DNA of 64,000 nucleotides from Conus ventricosus (taxonomy: Eukaryota; Mollusca; Gastropoda; Neogastropoda; Conidae): NCBI GenBank assembly GCA_018398815.1, contig CM031618.1, positions 49,536,165 to 49,600,164 on the forward strand. Direction: 5' to 3'. The stretch's first letter is position 1. Each line of letters starts with the position of its first letter. Below the pieces are notes generated by a model. It was not told the DNA's origin, ran no database searches, and saw only the letters and a list, made by a program, of their open reading frames with translations. This document shows positions 51,859-64,000 of this stretch, one piece after another. The position numbers were made by a program, and so were the translations under genes.

Positions 51859-52858
51859 NNNNNNNNNNNNNNNNNNNNNNNNNNNNNNNNNNNNNNNNNN
51901 NNNNNNNNNNNNNNNNNNNNNNNNNNNNNNNNNNNNNNNNNNNNNNNNNNNNNNNNNNNNNNNNNNNNNNNNNNNNNNNNNNNNNNNNNNNNNNNNNNNN
52001 NNNNNNNNNNNNNNNNNNNNNNNNNNNNNNNNNNNNNNNNNNNNNNNNNNNNNNNNNNNNNNNNNNNNNNNNNNNNNNNNNNNNNNNNNNNNNNNNNNNN
52101 NNNNNNNNNNNNNNNNNNNNNNNNNNNNNNNNNNNNNNNNNNNNNNNNNNNNNNNNNNNNNNNNNNNNNNNNNNNNNNNNNNNNNNNNNNNNNNNNNNNN
52201 NNNNNNNNNNNNNNNNNNNNNNNNNNNNNNNNNNNNNNNNNNNNNNNNNNNNNNNNNNNNNNNNNNNNNNNNNNNNNNNNNNNNNNNNNNNNNNNNNNNN
52301 NNNNNNNNNNNNNNNNNNNNNNNNNNNNNNNNNNNNNNNNNNNNNNNNNNNNNNNNNNNNNNNNNNNNNNNNNNNNNNNNNNNNNNNNNNNNNNNNNNNN
52401 NNNNNNNNNNNNNNNNNNNNNNNNNNNNNNNNNNNNNNNNNNNNNNNNNNNNNNNNNNNNNNNNNNNNNNNNNNNNNNNNNNNNNNNNNNNNNNNNNNNN
52501 NNNNNNNNNNNNNNNNNNNNNNNNNNNNNNNNNNNNNNNNNNNNNNNNNNNNNNNNNNNNNNNNNNNNNNNNNNNNNNNNNNNNNNNNNNNNNNNNNNNN
52601 NNNNNNNNNNNNNNNNNNNNNNNNNNNNNNNNNNNNNNNNNNNNNNNNNNNNNNNNNNNNNNNNNNNNNNNNNNNNNNNNNNNNNNNNNNNNNNNNNNNN
52701 NNNNNNNNNNNNNNNNNNNNNNNNNNNNNNNNNNNNNNNNNNNNNNNNNNNNNNNNNNNNNNNNNNNNNNNNNNNNNNNNNNNNNNNNNNNNNNNNNNNN
52801 NNNNNNNNNNNNNNNNNNNNNNNNNNNNNNNNNNNNNNNNNNNNNNNNNNNNNNNNNN
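51859..52858. other. Assembly gap (1000 N)
   Basis: Exactly 1000 undetermined bases. Unit A ends on the left, and the second LINE family is already in progress on the right. Confidence 1.
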
Positions 52859-53233
52859 GCTTTTTGCCTATCGTTACTTTGATGGGACACTCCCACAGTA
52901 CTTTCTGTTCTCTGTCCACCTATCAAACTTCTCGGTCTCTTCGATCATCTTCTCAAAAACTTCTAAAAAAATTCCTGGGGCGCCGTTGAAGACGTCGGTG
53001 AGAGAGCTTTTTGCTTTAGCCACATCTTTGGAATTCTCTTCCTGACAGCTTACGTGATCTGCCTACATTATCAAAATTCAAGTCAGAGTTAAAAACTTTA
53101 CTTCTTTAGGAAAGCCTTCTTCAACCATTAATGCTGTGTCTTTATTCTGACCTGACTTTTATGTACTGCATGCAAAATGTATTGTTTACGCTTGAACCCG
53201 GGTTTTGAACTTGATAAGTGCGCCTGTGTCGGT

Positions 53234-53324
<91 letters not shown>

Positions 53325-53430
53325 CAGTTAGTGCGAGTGTTTGAGTGTGTGTTGAGCGCAATGAGTTGATCCCAAGAATTGCGCTATATAAAATCTATAC
53401 ATTATTATTAATATTTATTATTCAGTCTCC
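52859..53430 (+). mobile_element. 3' end of the second LINE family, copy two
   Basis: Matches 29307-29860, including TTTGATGGGACACTCCCACA, the GERAFS and LWNSLP-type coding end with further indels, a longer (GT)n tract (53237-53320), and the GCGCTATATAAAATCTATAC 3' terminus. The 5' part is lost in the gap. Confidence 0.85.
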
Positions 53431-54124
53431 CTGACATCCTGCCCCCAAGCCCCCACTCTCTCATCAAGCCACACCCTTTCCCTCTGCAAGAACAGAAAAA
53501 GCAGCCTACAGACATTCTTTTTGGCCGTACAATCTCCCTCCTACTGGCCATTCAACCCACTTAAAAGTTTTTCCTTTCCCCATTTTATCCGGTGATACAG
53601 AAACCCTAAATGGGGGAATTGTGTTGAACCCATTGCAAAACCAAATTTACTTACGAATCGATGGGAAACCACGACAATATTGAATAATTGGCATTCATAC
53701 GAATTGAAAAAAGGTGCGCTGCGTCAGCAATCTATTCTCAATGGACAGTCTGGGTATTCATGAACTCTGTTTACTGAAAACAAAAGAAGAAAAGCAACCT
53801 CAGGAAAAAGCAACACTCCGTTGATAATGGGCATTCATACACATTGACAAAGGAGTTGACATATGCAAGCATTGTAGGATGGTGAGCATTCAAACACACT
53901 TAAAATAAAACCGCTGAGAAACATCAACAGTACAAAAAAGGCGTTCAACACATACACAAAATGATTCAAAATTATCACCCATATAAAAATAATGAGCATT
54001 CACACATCGAATGTACTGGTGGGAAATACAGGCAATGTGTAGATGATGGGCATTAATACAGTCCCCCCCCCCCCCAACACACACAAAAAACGACCAAGAA
54101 ACACACACACACACCACACACACA

Positions 54125-54184
<60 letters not shown>

Positions 54185-54213
54185 CACAGGGGACACACAC
54201 GCACACACACCAC

Positions 54214-54277
<64 letters not shown>

Positions 54278-57065
54278 CATCTCTCTCCTCTCTCTCTTCT
54301 CTCTCTCTCTCTCTCTCTCTCTCGCACTCTTTCTCTTCATTCTCTCAATCACAAAACACATACATACACGCGTGCACGCGCGCACGTACACACACAGTTG
54401 GTAAAACACACAATATATTATAACGGACACTCACTCTCTCTCTCTCTCTCTCTCTCCTCTCTCTCTTCTCCTCTCTCTCTTCTCTCTCTCTCTCTCTCTC
54501 ATTCACTCAATCACACACAATACATACTGGATCAGAAGCACGGCTGTTTGCTCTGTGCCCCTCTGGCATCAGATGGAGATATACCACCGTCTACAATTCG
54601 TGGTACTCTCGCTCCCAAGGGGGTTCATGTATAAAGGCCCACAGTTATTTAAGATAAGGGATTTAGAAACAACAGGGATTTAGCGCCTAGATGAAGAATA
54701 GCACATCTCCGCTTTGCTGGGAAAAACGCGTCGAAAGACTGTTTGCCATTTCCAGGCTGCTTGGACAACTGTATTATTTTCTACATCTTAGGCAACAGAA
54801 ACTTTGATGGTTTCATTGTCATTGTGTTCTGATGATGTTCTGTACGATGTGGACAATAGGGTTTTTGGGACTGTCTTTGTTTTCTGTGTCAAGTTCTGTA
54901 TTATGTGGGCAACAACAAGGTACCACTGATGGTAAACTGCACAACCAGCAGGAAGTCAGGGGTTTTGATTCCAAAATTACTATGATATGTACACACCACT
55001 TCGGGTGGAGAGTTTTGGTCCTGCATAGATTATCAGCTCAGTTTCAGTGCTATGATGAGCCCTAGGTAGTGACTGGAAAGGGGTGAGAAACCCGCTGAGA
55101 GTCAAGTTCAAGTGTAAACAACAACAACTACAATTTCCAACAACAATAACAGCAAAGAAAGTTTAAAACAATTTGGTAGCTTTTCAAGACTTCATGAAAA
55201 GGTGAAGCTGGGGTCTATTTCATTTCATTGTAATTGATCTGATTTTTTCAGCAGTTTTGTAACTCAAGAACATTTGGGATGCATTAGGAATTATCCGAAA
55301 ATGAGAGCATTGTTCATCATGTCATTAAATCAGGGCAATAGAACGTGAAGACGATCCAGAAAAAAATGTTTGCAAGGTGGGATTAAGGTCATATATTCTT
55401 GGCAGGAGAGAACGTTGTGCGTTTGAGTCACAAAGGTGAAGTGGTTGAGAAAAAGACCCCGGGAACAAGGTTCAGTTCAAGCATACAGATGAGGTAAAGC
55501 TGGGAAAAACGCTGTTCCCTTTTGGTTTTGATATTGTCCCTAAAATAGTGCAGAAAATGGCATGGACGCTACGTGAATGGGGAAATCGTGAGAAGGGTCA
55601 TTTTTGTCGATTCGTTGTTTTTAGTTTGTTTTCGTTTCTTTTTCCTTTCATTCAGAGTGACGACTCTACTTCATGAAGCGTGAAGAAAAGTTTTTCTGTC
55701 TTATTGTAATAATATTTGTTTAGCTTCTCGAAACCTTGTGTGGCCTTTTTTTTCCCCATGGCTTTAACAACTGCTCATTTAAAATCACAAACTAATGCGC
55801 GCATCATTCTTCCTGTCTCGTGTTTTTCCCTTTTCGTGGCCCAGCACTGTATCATACCAGGGGTCAGACCTAGCTACTGACAGTTTGTATCTGGTGACTA
55901 GGGTCGTGGTCGTTCAGTGAAGTGCTCATGGTTGAACCCAAAGCTGCAGCACTGTGGGTTGAGGATGTCAGCCAGGAGAGACAGATGGTCAGGGCCCGCC
56001 CCAGAGGATTGCAGTTCAGGGTCTTCAGATCGTGTGCCATGAAGCGTGGAAGGTGATGTCACAGTGGTGATGACAAAGAAGGAATGAAGCAGTGGCCCTG
56101 AAACACCTCTGTGTATGTCACCCAGCTTATGTCTCTCAAACACTAACCAGCCTTGGTTAAATTAAGATCGTTCAAGAGGTCCTTAGGCGAGCAAAAGAAG
56201 GGTGTTTTTTAAGCAGATGTTTAATACACCCACTGTGCATCAGAGACAAGGTGAGGGGGCACACCTTTTCCCAACTTAATCTGAAGTTGATCAGGGAAAT
56301 TCTTGTTGGGAGTTCTTTCAGTCTGGTGGAGGTTGGTTTTCGTAGAGAAAATGTGAACAGTTCAGAAGAGGCCCAAAAAAGGAGGGCACGGACAAGCTCT
56401 AAAGCAAGTGTTGGAATAGAAACAAATGTTAAAGGAGGTTTAACAGAGTAGCATTATAGTAAAGGGCCACGGATATACCACTTCTAAAAGGAATGGAAAA
56501 AAATTTAATTGGGGGTCTGAAGGGATGAAACGGAACTCTGCTTTATTACAACTTATTTCATTTTAATTTTTCAGTCAAAAAGCATAAGTAAATTCATTAC
56601 TCGTAATAAAAAATTGCAATTTTTTTTTCTTTTTTCCTTGGGGAAAAGAAGTGCATTGAAATTTGCTCCAGAACTGACGAGAGAGCCTTGGGCAGATATC
56701 TAATCTTCCTTCGCACAGGTTGCCCACTCTTTGGGCTAAGGGAGCCAAAAAGATAAACGTCCCCCCACCACCTTCATCAAATGAACATCAACATAGGAGA
56801 GACGAATAGAAAACGTCCTTATTCACCAGCTGGAGCAAAAGGAAATCGACAACACACACAAACACACACACACCACACACAACACACCACACACACACAC
56901 CACACCACACACACACGCACACCACACACACGCACACCCCACGCACAACACACACACAACACACACACACACACACACCACACCGCCCGCGCGCCGCGCA
57001 TGCACGCACCACCACGCACACAGCCTTTTCACTCCCCACAAAACCACACACACACAACACACACA

Positions 57066-57096
<31 letters not shown>

Positions 57097-57097
57097 T
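53431..57097 (+). repeat. Segment D, second copy
   Basis: Colinear with 29861-33442, including the 85-bp block near 53565-53650, (AC)n and (CT)n tracts at 54100-54505, and a terminal (AC)n-rich stretch at 56850-57097. Accumulates homopolymer-type differences after about 55500. No gene recognised. Confidence 0.85.
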
Positions 57098-57159
57098 AAA
57101 ATATATAAAATTATATAAATATTATATATTATATATATATATTAATATATTAAAATTAT
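57098..57159. repeat. TA-rich microsatellite
   Basis: TA-rich stretch between segment D and the LINE 3' end. Confidence 0.8.
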
Positions 57160-57740
57160 ATACAAACAACTCTGCAACATGGTTTTTTCATACATTAACA
57201 ACATAAAAACGGTGAACAGCTCATAGTACACGAAAAAGGGTTGCAAGTGACATTACCCCTCAAATGGCGTTTGAACAGATATTTTTTAAAATCAGGCTTT
57301 GAAAGTCGAAAAGGAAGGGGCGTGACGTAATGGAAGGGTAGTGAATTCCAGATTATTGCCGCAGAAAATGAGAATGCTCTTAACCCTGCCGTTTTTTTGG
57401 GTTATATGAGGGAATTGGAAAACTCGGTCACGAGGAAAAGGGAGGGGACTGTAAAATATGTATTTCGAAGCGATCAAAATGGTAGGCGTTTCCCCTGGGG
57501 ATAATCGTATAACAAGACACGCCCGACTCATACGAATTCTCTCTTTTTTGAGCCAGTGTAATTTCTTCGAGATCCGAAGTATGATTTTTTTTTGGGCACC
57601 TTGAAGATAAGGCGACGGTGAATTTTAAACACTTGTAGGGGTTTAGTAAGGCTGTTGGACACCAAAGATTTTATATTAAAAACAGCGAGATCAGTTGAAA
57701 CTGTCTTGTTTGTGATAAAAAATCTCTGTAGATGCATAGC
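57160..57740 (-). pseudogene. C-terminal end of a fourth LINE ORF2
   Basis: On the minus strand, broken frames give KTVSTDLAVFNIKSL, KPLQVFKIHRRLIF and YTGSKKREF-like pieces. Further on come NNLEFTTLPLRHAPSFSTFK and FKKYLFKRHLRGN, matching the 'WN.LP..LR...S...FK..L...L' close of LINE proteins. Several stops and shifts interrupt it, and no catalytic motif is present. The family is not resolved. Confidence 0.6.
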
Positions 57741-57849
57741 AGTACATTGTACATTTTGCTTTACTTAAATTTTTCAAAGTTCGTTTCATGCGAATACCTT
57801 CACGGGGCTTCAACCAGTATATAATATTTTGGTTCAAATCATTATAATA
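57741..57849. other. Short junction sequence
   Basis: Links the LINE remnant to segment C. I see nothing specific. Confidence 0.4.
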
Positions 57850-60165
57850 CTGATGATGACAAGATGTGAATGACGACGACGACGACGACGACGACACGAC
57901 GACGACGACGATTGATGATATATGAGATGATGATGATGATGATGAATGATGATATGATGATGATGATAGTAGCAAAAATAAAAGAATGAGTTTTATGTAA
58001 TAATAACAATGTAATAATGTGACGTAAAATGATAACAAGGGGAGGGGAGGAGGAGGAGGAGGAAGGAGGGGGAGGAGGGGGAGGAGGGGGAGGGATATGT
58101 TTTTGTTTAGATGAGTTTGGTGAGAGATATAGGTAAACGCCACATGTGGAAGGGTTGATGATTTTTGAACTAGGGGTGAACTGCCAGACAAAAACAAAAA
58201 GACCAAAGAAAAAGAGAAGTCTTTGGATGAACTATGAAAAAAAAGAGACCTTTTAAAATGAATTAGCAGCAAAAATGACGTGCTGCCCTTTGCAAACTTG
58301 CAGCACGGGTTTGTAATGGGGGGGGGGTCGGGAAAAATTCAGACTGCTGTAAAGACTGGGGCAAATGGAAATGAGAATGAGGAAGGGTAAGGGGGGGAGG
58401 GAGAAGAGGTAAAGGGGAGAGGGGGAGGGTGGAAAAGATAATAGTTGAAAAAGCGGTGTATCCAAACAAATATGTCACAAACCGAAACATTTCATCTTCG
58501 ATTTCACCATCTTTTACTTCAACCCCCAGCATAATTTAACTGGGGTTTTTGGGGGGGCCCCGGGGTGCCGGCTTTGGGATCTTTGGGGTCGGGTATTGTG
58601 GGTCGTTTGGGGGGATGCCGTCCCCCCCCAAAAAAAATGATTGGGTCTCGGATTTTTTGATGTGCTGACGACCAAATCAAATTTAATGAGGAAAACATCT
58701 GTCGAAACTTTTTCGTAACTTGCCAAAGGATCCTCGCTGAACCACAACAAATTTAATGGGTAAACATGATTCAGAACTTTTTCATAATTTTGCTTAACTC
58801 TCCAAGCTGCCTGGGGATTGCATAAGGGACTTGCATCAAAATTTAAAGGGTTTTGCTTAAAGCTGCCTTCCTCTTTTCCACCAAACAGACAGACAAGAAA
58901 ATAGTACGGGGTGAAAAAGGCCAATAAAAAAAACCCACACTCCCCCAAAACCCATGCTGATGAAAGGGTTGGAGACAGTAAAAAAAAGGTGGACAAGGGC
59001 CAGTTTTACTGATAAATTAACGAGGTTTGCGGGTTTAGCGCTCCGGGACTGTACGGGCCAAATCAAATTTCTACATAAAAATCTGATTTTCTCACTTGCC
59101 TGGGAAAAAATGTTCTTAAATATATCTGATTGTCTGAATGCCCCCTTTTTTTCTCGAATGCTTCCATGTGACTCAAAGGTTTGCATATCCAAACAGCTGC
59201 TGCATACTAACTTACTAGCCCCAATATAAATCATGTGGGGGGCGGGTGGGAAATTACCTCAACTTGGAGCAAGGGGTGCCATACTTGCTTTTTTATTTCC
59301 CAAATCACTGTTCCCTGCATCATTTAAGTTGTTTTTTTAAATCTAAAGCCTTTCAATTTTATGTAAAGTAATAACAAGGTGTCATTTTTTTTTCCCTAAA
59401 ATCTGAACACCGCATTTCAATTCCTGAAAATTACGGGGTACCTAGCTCTGCATCATTCTTCTAACTTTTTGAAAAAATTTTTAAAAAAAATTTATTACAA
59501 AAATCAAACAAATTTGATCTTTGTGGTTATATTGTCATTTTAAATTTAAAAATAGACCAAACAGATCAAGCACAATTAACACTTTTTTTTTAAAATAGTC
59601 CACTACATCGCCTAAATTTCATAAGACGGCTAAAAACAACATGTCTTTGTGCCTTTGTTAATCCCACAGAAGTTGCATAAATCGTCTCGACAATTTCCAT
59701 TTTTTTTAAAAGTTTTTTGAAACTGGAATTGGTTCCCATACACAATTGAAACTATTTGTTTTTTTACTTTCTGTTTTTTCATTTTTCCCTTCAAGAACGT
59801 TTCCCCAATCCACGGGGATTTTTGATCTGATTTTTCGTTGAAAAAAGGTTTAAATATCAAGGTTTTTTCGGGTTCACAGGAACAAATAATCTTTAATTTT
59901 TTGATCCTATACAATACCTTTCATCTTTGTTCTTTTTCATTTTGGGCCATCGTCAAGTTTTTTTCGAATTTTTTTTTTTTCCTAGATGCCCCCTTTTTTA
60001 CGTGAAGAACCCAAGTGTTAAAAATAATTACCTATGTTTAAAAACTTTTTTTTTTTTTTAGAAATTTTCATTACTTTAAGATTATCGTTTTTTCAAAAAA
60101 AGTCCCCAAAAAAGAAAACCTTTTTCTGCAATGCATTTTGAATAAAAGATAACTTTGTTTTAAAT
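57850..60165 (-). repeat. Segment C, inverted degraded copy
   Basis: Antiparallel to 20381-23350: GAC/GAT repeats (57870-57970), GGA-rich stretch (58030-58095), AACAGCTGCTGCATAC near 59198 and TTACTTTAAGATTATCG near 60071. Much shorter trinucleotide tract than its partner and no 360-bp insert. Confidence 0.8.
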
Positions 60166-60914
60166 GGATTTGTTGACCACCGCCGTGGCAAGGGGTTAGC
60201 GTCGGGGACCCCCCGCTGGGGTTGTAGTTCGATTCCCATCGAGTCTGGGGAAATTTTTTTCTGCTCCGACCACCCTACCCAGAATGAGTTTGCTACAGGC
60301 TCTTTTGGGGAAACTGGCACCACACAGTCATTTCACCACTAAGATTTCTCGAGAGGGGGTTGCTCAAAATTTTCCCGACCCCAAAACCCGGGGCGGGATC
60401 TCTCGGGGGGTGGTTATGCCGGGATACATTATGAAAGGGGAACAACTACAACCCTGTCATCTCTCAGACCGGAATGGAAATCCGTACATCATCTCAAACT
60501 CTCGATTTGCATTAAAAAGTAACCAAATTTTGTGGCCCTTCATGCCCCTCTCCCTGTACCCATTTAAATGTCCTCTCCCGTCTTTTACCTTCTTTATTTG
60601 TCAGGGGGCCCGTACCTGAGGGAGCTCACTCACGCCGGCTCCCCGACTAAACAATTATTGCGCTATAGGGACTTAGTAATGGGTCCGCTATCTGGTAAGA
60701 ACAGGCACCCCCTGAAAAACCCCCCGGGGTGACTCGGGGTCAGTGCAGATTTTCTCCATGGGGTTTCCTCTTAACGACTAGACTTTCTTCTCCCTGTGGA
60801 TTCCCGGGGCCGTTCTGCGCGGACTGACCGGGCTGGCGTAGGGCGGGGTGCGGAAAAGAACGGGGGGGTGCAGGCCCTGAGGGGGGACAGAAGATGGGAC
60901 AGCAAAAAAAAAAA
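60166..60914 (+). mobile_element. tRNA-headed SINE-like retroelement with A-tail
   Basis: Begins near CCGCCGTGGCAAGG with a plausible RNA polymerase III A box (TGGCAAGGGGT, 60186-60196) and B box (AGTTCGATTCC, 60226-60235) about 40 bases apart, as in tRNA-derived SINEs. It ends in an A-tract (60903-60914). Flanking ATGGATTTGT-like copies (near 60163-60172 and 60915-60925) look like target-site duplications. The empty site is at about 20365-20375. At about 740 bp it is long for a SINE and may be composite. Confidence 0.7.
60186..60235 (+). promoter_or_regulatory. Putative internal pol III promoter (A and B boxes)
   Basis: A box TGGCAAGGGGT at 60186-60196 and B box AGTTCGATTCC at 60226-60235. 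The B box fits the consensus well; the A box is approximate. Confidence 0.55.
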
Positions 60915-63790
60915 ATATGGATTTTTCAATTGAAAATAAGTTTACTGCAACGTTCATGTAACGAATCACAGGAGCATCTCGATTGTCGTTTTATAAAACA
61001 CACATCCCTTCCAAAAAATATCGCATTTACATTTTTAACATCATTTGCACAAGTTCTTGTCCACTGGCATTTTTTAAAATGTTTCCTATTCATAATAATT
61101 GAAAGTTTGCATAAAAAGCTTGTCTGTTTTCAAACCCGTCTTCATTTTCAGCAGAAAACTGTGCATGCGTTCCTCAATTTACCAGCTTTTTTTACATTTT
61201 TTTTTAAAATTTCAATAGTTTTTACATTTTTTCGTCCGTGTTTTAAAAAAATAAACCCCAAAAAAACACAAAATTTTTTCAAAAGGGGGGTAGTAAAAAA
61301 GGGGGGGGGGATAAAATGGGCGATGCGACATATAAAATTCAATTTTCACTGCCCGCAATGGGGAAACTCGAGTTCTAAAAATTTTAACAGAACTATTTCT
61401 GTGCCTGACCTGTTTTCTATCGTCTCCTGGATGAAACTCCCCTGGGTCACGATCTTTACAGCTAGGGCAGACAACCCAATGCCCTGTAAGCGTGGTGTTT
61501 CCCATGGCACGGGGGAAAACACACACCCCAATGACCCCACGACGGCCATAAATGAAAGATAGGGGAAAAGCAAGTGAATGAAGAAAGAAAAAAAAGCATA
61601 AGTAGTCACATGTAAAAAAAGCAAGAAAAATAAAAATCTATGGGTTTGGATATCCAGCCAAAAAAAAAAAGGGAAATAAGTCGAACACACCAACACAGTA
61701 AAAAAAAAATAAAACAATGAAGTAAGTTTCACCTGTAAGACTCCCGGGAGAAGTTAAAACAGAAAAAATTTTTGAAATCGAAACCCTCAGATCTGCCCCC
61801 CCCCTTTTTCTCCCCCCCAACCCCATCCCATTTGCTCATTCATTTTTACTGAAAAAGTTTTTCAAAAACAAAGAAGCATTTCATACACAAGAAGTCACTC
61901 TCATAGCACAAAAAGTCATTCTCTTTTCATTTTTTAGAAACTCGTTTTTCCCCCACTTGGTTTCAACTCACATGTTTATTCCCGATGTTTGTTTGGGTAT
62001 AGAGGGGGATGCAGAATGTGAACACTTGACAGCAGCGTTTTTGCAAATAATGAATTCCCACACCTCCTCTAACTGTGGCTGCGATATAAACAAAGTGTTT
62101 TTTTCCCCAAATGCTTTATCTTTAATGATGATCCTGCTGCACTGATTTTTTTGTCCAAAGGGAGGGGGTTGAAACAAAAACAGTGTCTCACAGTGCAGCT
62201 GCCAAAAAAGAGGAATTCATAATTTCATTTCACCTGGGCTGATCAATAATGACATAAATTTATTGAAACACGAATTTTGTTCAAAAGATTGACGACAAAC
62301 AATGCGTGTTTGTAACTAAGCAAAACCAATTTTTAATTCAGAACACATTTCACTTAGAAGGGGCATTGACAGATGGTTACTGTTGGGGTCTTGTTGCTTG
62401 CTTTTGGGGATCATATCAAAAGGGAAAAAAGGGGATATAATTATAGGGCGTTGGGGGAGGATGATGAGGGAAAAGGGGTTTGGGGGGGGGGGGGCTGAAG
62501 GGGGACAAAATTGCCCGTTTTTTTCCTTTTACGTGGCGGCCGCCAGTTTTTGAGTGATAGTCATCTGGGGGAAAAAATTTAGACAAAACCAATGAAACAT
62601 AAGTCTGATGCAATTAAAAAACCGTGAATGAACCAAGGAAGCAAGACTTGTAGTGGGCGCGTCGAGCCCTAAGCCCAAGAAGACTGCCACGTTTTAGATC
62701 AGCAGGCACATTTGCCCAGCATTCTCCAAAACCCAGCACACCACCTGCTCGCCACACAGACCACACGCCTGCGTCAACTCCAATGATCTTGTTTCACACG
62801 TGTTCACTGAGTTGGGGAATTACTGAGGTTTTATTAAGTGCTTTCCACATATAAAACTGGTAAAATTCCTTGTGAACATTGAAGTTTATGTGGGCACTTT
62901 CCAGTGCGGAATTTTTCTGAAGCTCTCTATGGCATGGTTTTTGACCAATTGTTCTAACTGTGTGGCATTGTGACTGATTACTAACTTGTTTTTTTGGCTC
63001 AAAATGTGGTTATCTGACTGAAGCTTTTGGAAAACTTTTCACAATTTAAGATGACAGACGGAAATCTTTTGAACCGTTTCACTCGCTGTGTTGCTGATGG
63101 CTTCAATTTTTGATAAATGCCTGTACTGGGGGACGCTAGAACTTGTAAGGCTTGCCACTGTAGGGGTAGTGGGTTTTTTTAATGAATGGGGTTTTTCAGG
63201 CAACTGAACAACACAGTTTTTTGTTAAAATTGGGTATGTTCTGTGTAGATGGGGAATTTCAATTTGTACTCTAATGTGTGACTAGGATTTATTAAAAGGT
63301 AGGGTTCATTGTATTTTTATAAAAATGGAACCTTGTTTAAGTACGTACTATTCGAAAGTGGGTGCTGCATTTTTTGAAGTAGGGGACATTTTGGGGGCTG
63401 AAACCCGTGATCTTGCGAACTCTTGCTGAGAGGGACTGGCTGGGGGGTTGTGAAAGTGTTCCACGTTTCATTTCACTGAGTGATCTGCAAAATTCATATT
63501 TAAAAAAAAAAATTTCGGTATTTTGCCCCCTTTTCAGCCCTTAAAAATTTTCCTGTCCCTCCCCCCCAAACCACCTCCTTTGCCCCCTACAGAACCAATT
63601 CCCAAATTTTTAACAGCCCTTTTTTTTGTTTTTTTTGTTGTTTTGTTTTTGTTGTTTTTTGTTGTTAGGTGTAGTGGAGAGCAAGGGTGGAAGTTTGCAA
63701 TGGGAAAAGGGGAGTACGGGTAAGCACGGTATAAACACAGGCATTTCTTTTCCACCCCTTATCATAGTACTTAAGGACCATCTGTGATCA
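60915..63790 (+). repeat. Segment B, third copy (degraded)
   Basis: Colinear with 40641-43687: ATCTCGATTGTCG near 60976, TTTCTATCGTCTCCTGG near 61413, TCTCTATGGCATGG near 62921 and GGTGTAGTGGAGAGCAAGG near 63668. Homopolymer-rich relative to the 40-kb copy. Confidence 0.85.
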
Positions 63791-64000
63791 TGTTTTGTTT
63801 AAAGGGGGGTTTGGGAAGTAAATGCATTTTTACATGGGGTGGGTTATTTTACGGGGCTGATAAGAGAATGCATTATTACTGGGGTGGTTATGTTTTTGAG
63901 ACTGATAGGTAGAATGCAAATTACATGGGGGGTTAGTTTCGAGACGTGAAGGTAGAATGCATTATTACATGGGGGTGTTATTTCGGGACGGATAGAAAAT
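63791..64000 (+). repeat. 48-bp tandem array, start of the third copy
   Basis: About four degraded units (AATGCATTATTAC, TGGTTATG, GAGACGTGA) before the window ends. Confidence 0.8.

Noticed and set aside
51815..53045. Frames of over 350 codons
   Set aside because: They consist almost entirely of N-derived unknown residues across the assembly gap.
57691..58272. 193-codon Ser/His/Pro-rich frame
   Set aside because: Runs through (GAC)n, (GAT)n and (GGA)n repeats; no domain.
60181..60240. Functional tRNA gene
   Set aside because: A and B boxes are present, but no acceptor stem closes, and the sequence continues into an A-tailed element.
60894..61562. 222-codon frame
   Set aside because: Phe/Lys-rich, starts in the SINE A-tail and is not kept in the 40-kb copy.

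Overview
The window looks like repeat-dense intergenic DNA from an animal, most likely a mollusc and plausibly a gastropod. That is inferred from the transposon families and the extreme load of (CA)n and (GA)n microsatellites; nothing in the window proves the species. I found no host protein-coding gene, no rRNA and no complete tRNA. Almost every long open frame outside the transposons is a translated microsatellite or an antisense shadow. Two runs of N mark scaffold gaps, of 100 bases (23435-23534) and 1000 bases (51859-52858).

The window is built from a few large non-coding units that recur in both orientations. Unit A (about 5 kb, microsatellite-rich) lies at 372-4523 plus 9726-10645, again head-to-tail at 10646-15085, and inverted at 45594-51858. 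Segment B lies inverted at about 16553-20380, forward at 40641-44784, and forward at 60915-64000. Segment C lies at 20381-23350 and inverted at 57850-60165. Together these make a long inverted duplication (9.7-20.4 kb against 40.6-51.9 kb) and a second one (16.9-23.35 kb against 57.85-64.0 kb). Segment D (27.5-33.4 kb) recurs directly at 52.9-57.1 kb. Segment E (33.5-38.7 kb) is a local tandem duplication. Several copies, mainly 11-20 kb and 53-64 kb, look homopolymer-smoothed, which raises the question of unpolished or falsely duplicated assembly.

Nested in this scaffold are retroelements. (1) A nearly complete LINE on the minus strand (4524-9725) carries an SGNH/GDSL-esterase ORF1, an APE endonuclease, a reverse transcriptase and a (TTCG)n tail. 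It sits inside a (GA)n tract that is uninterrupted in the other unit copies. (2) A second CR1/L2-like LINE lies at about 27.7-29.86 kb, with its 3' end repeated after the large gap. (3) A C-terminal fragment of a third LINE type lies at 48346-49262, and a fourth LINE 3' end lies at 57160-57740. (4) A Penelope-like element 3' end lies at 45165-45593, with the GIY-YIG-associated C-terminal Cys/His segment followed by a hammerhead-ribozyme motif. The first 110 bases of the window are a related 3' end. (5) A roughly 740-bp element with a tRNA-like head lies at 60166-60914. Part of it is shared with the 40-kb copy, and it is absent from the 20-kb copy.

Tandem arrays (75-bp and 48-bp units) and an 82-bp-arm palindrome vary in copy number or are collapsed between duplicates. 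The copies can therefore be ordered in time by insertions, expansions and collapses.
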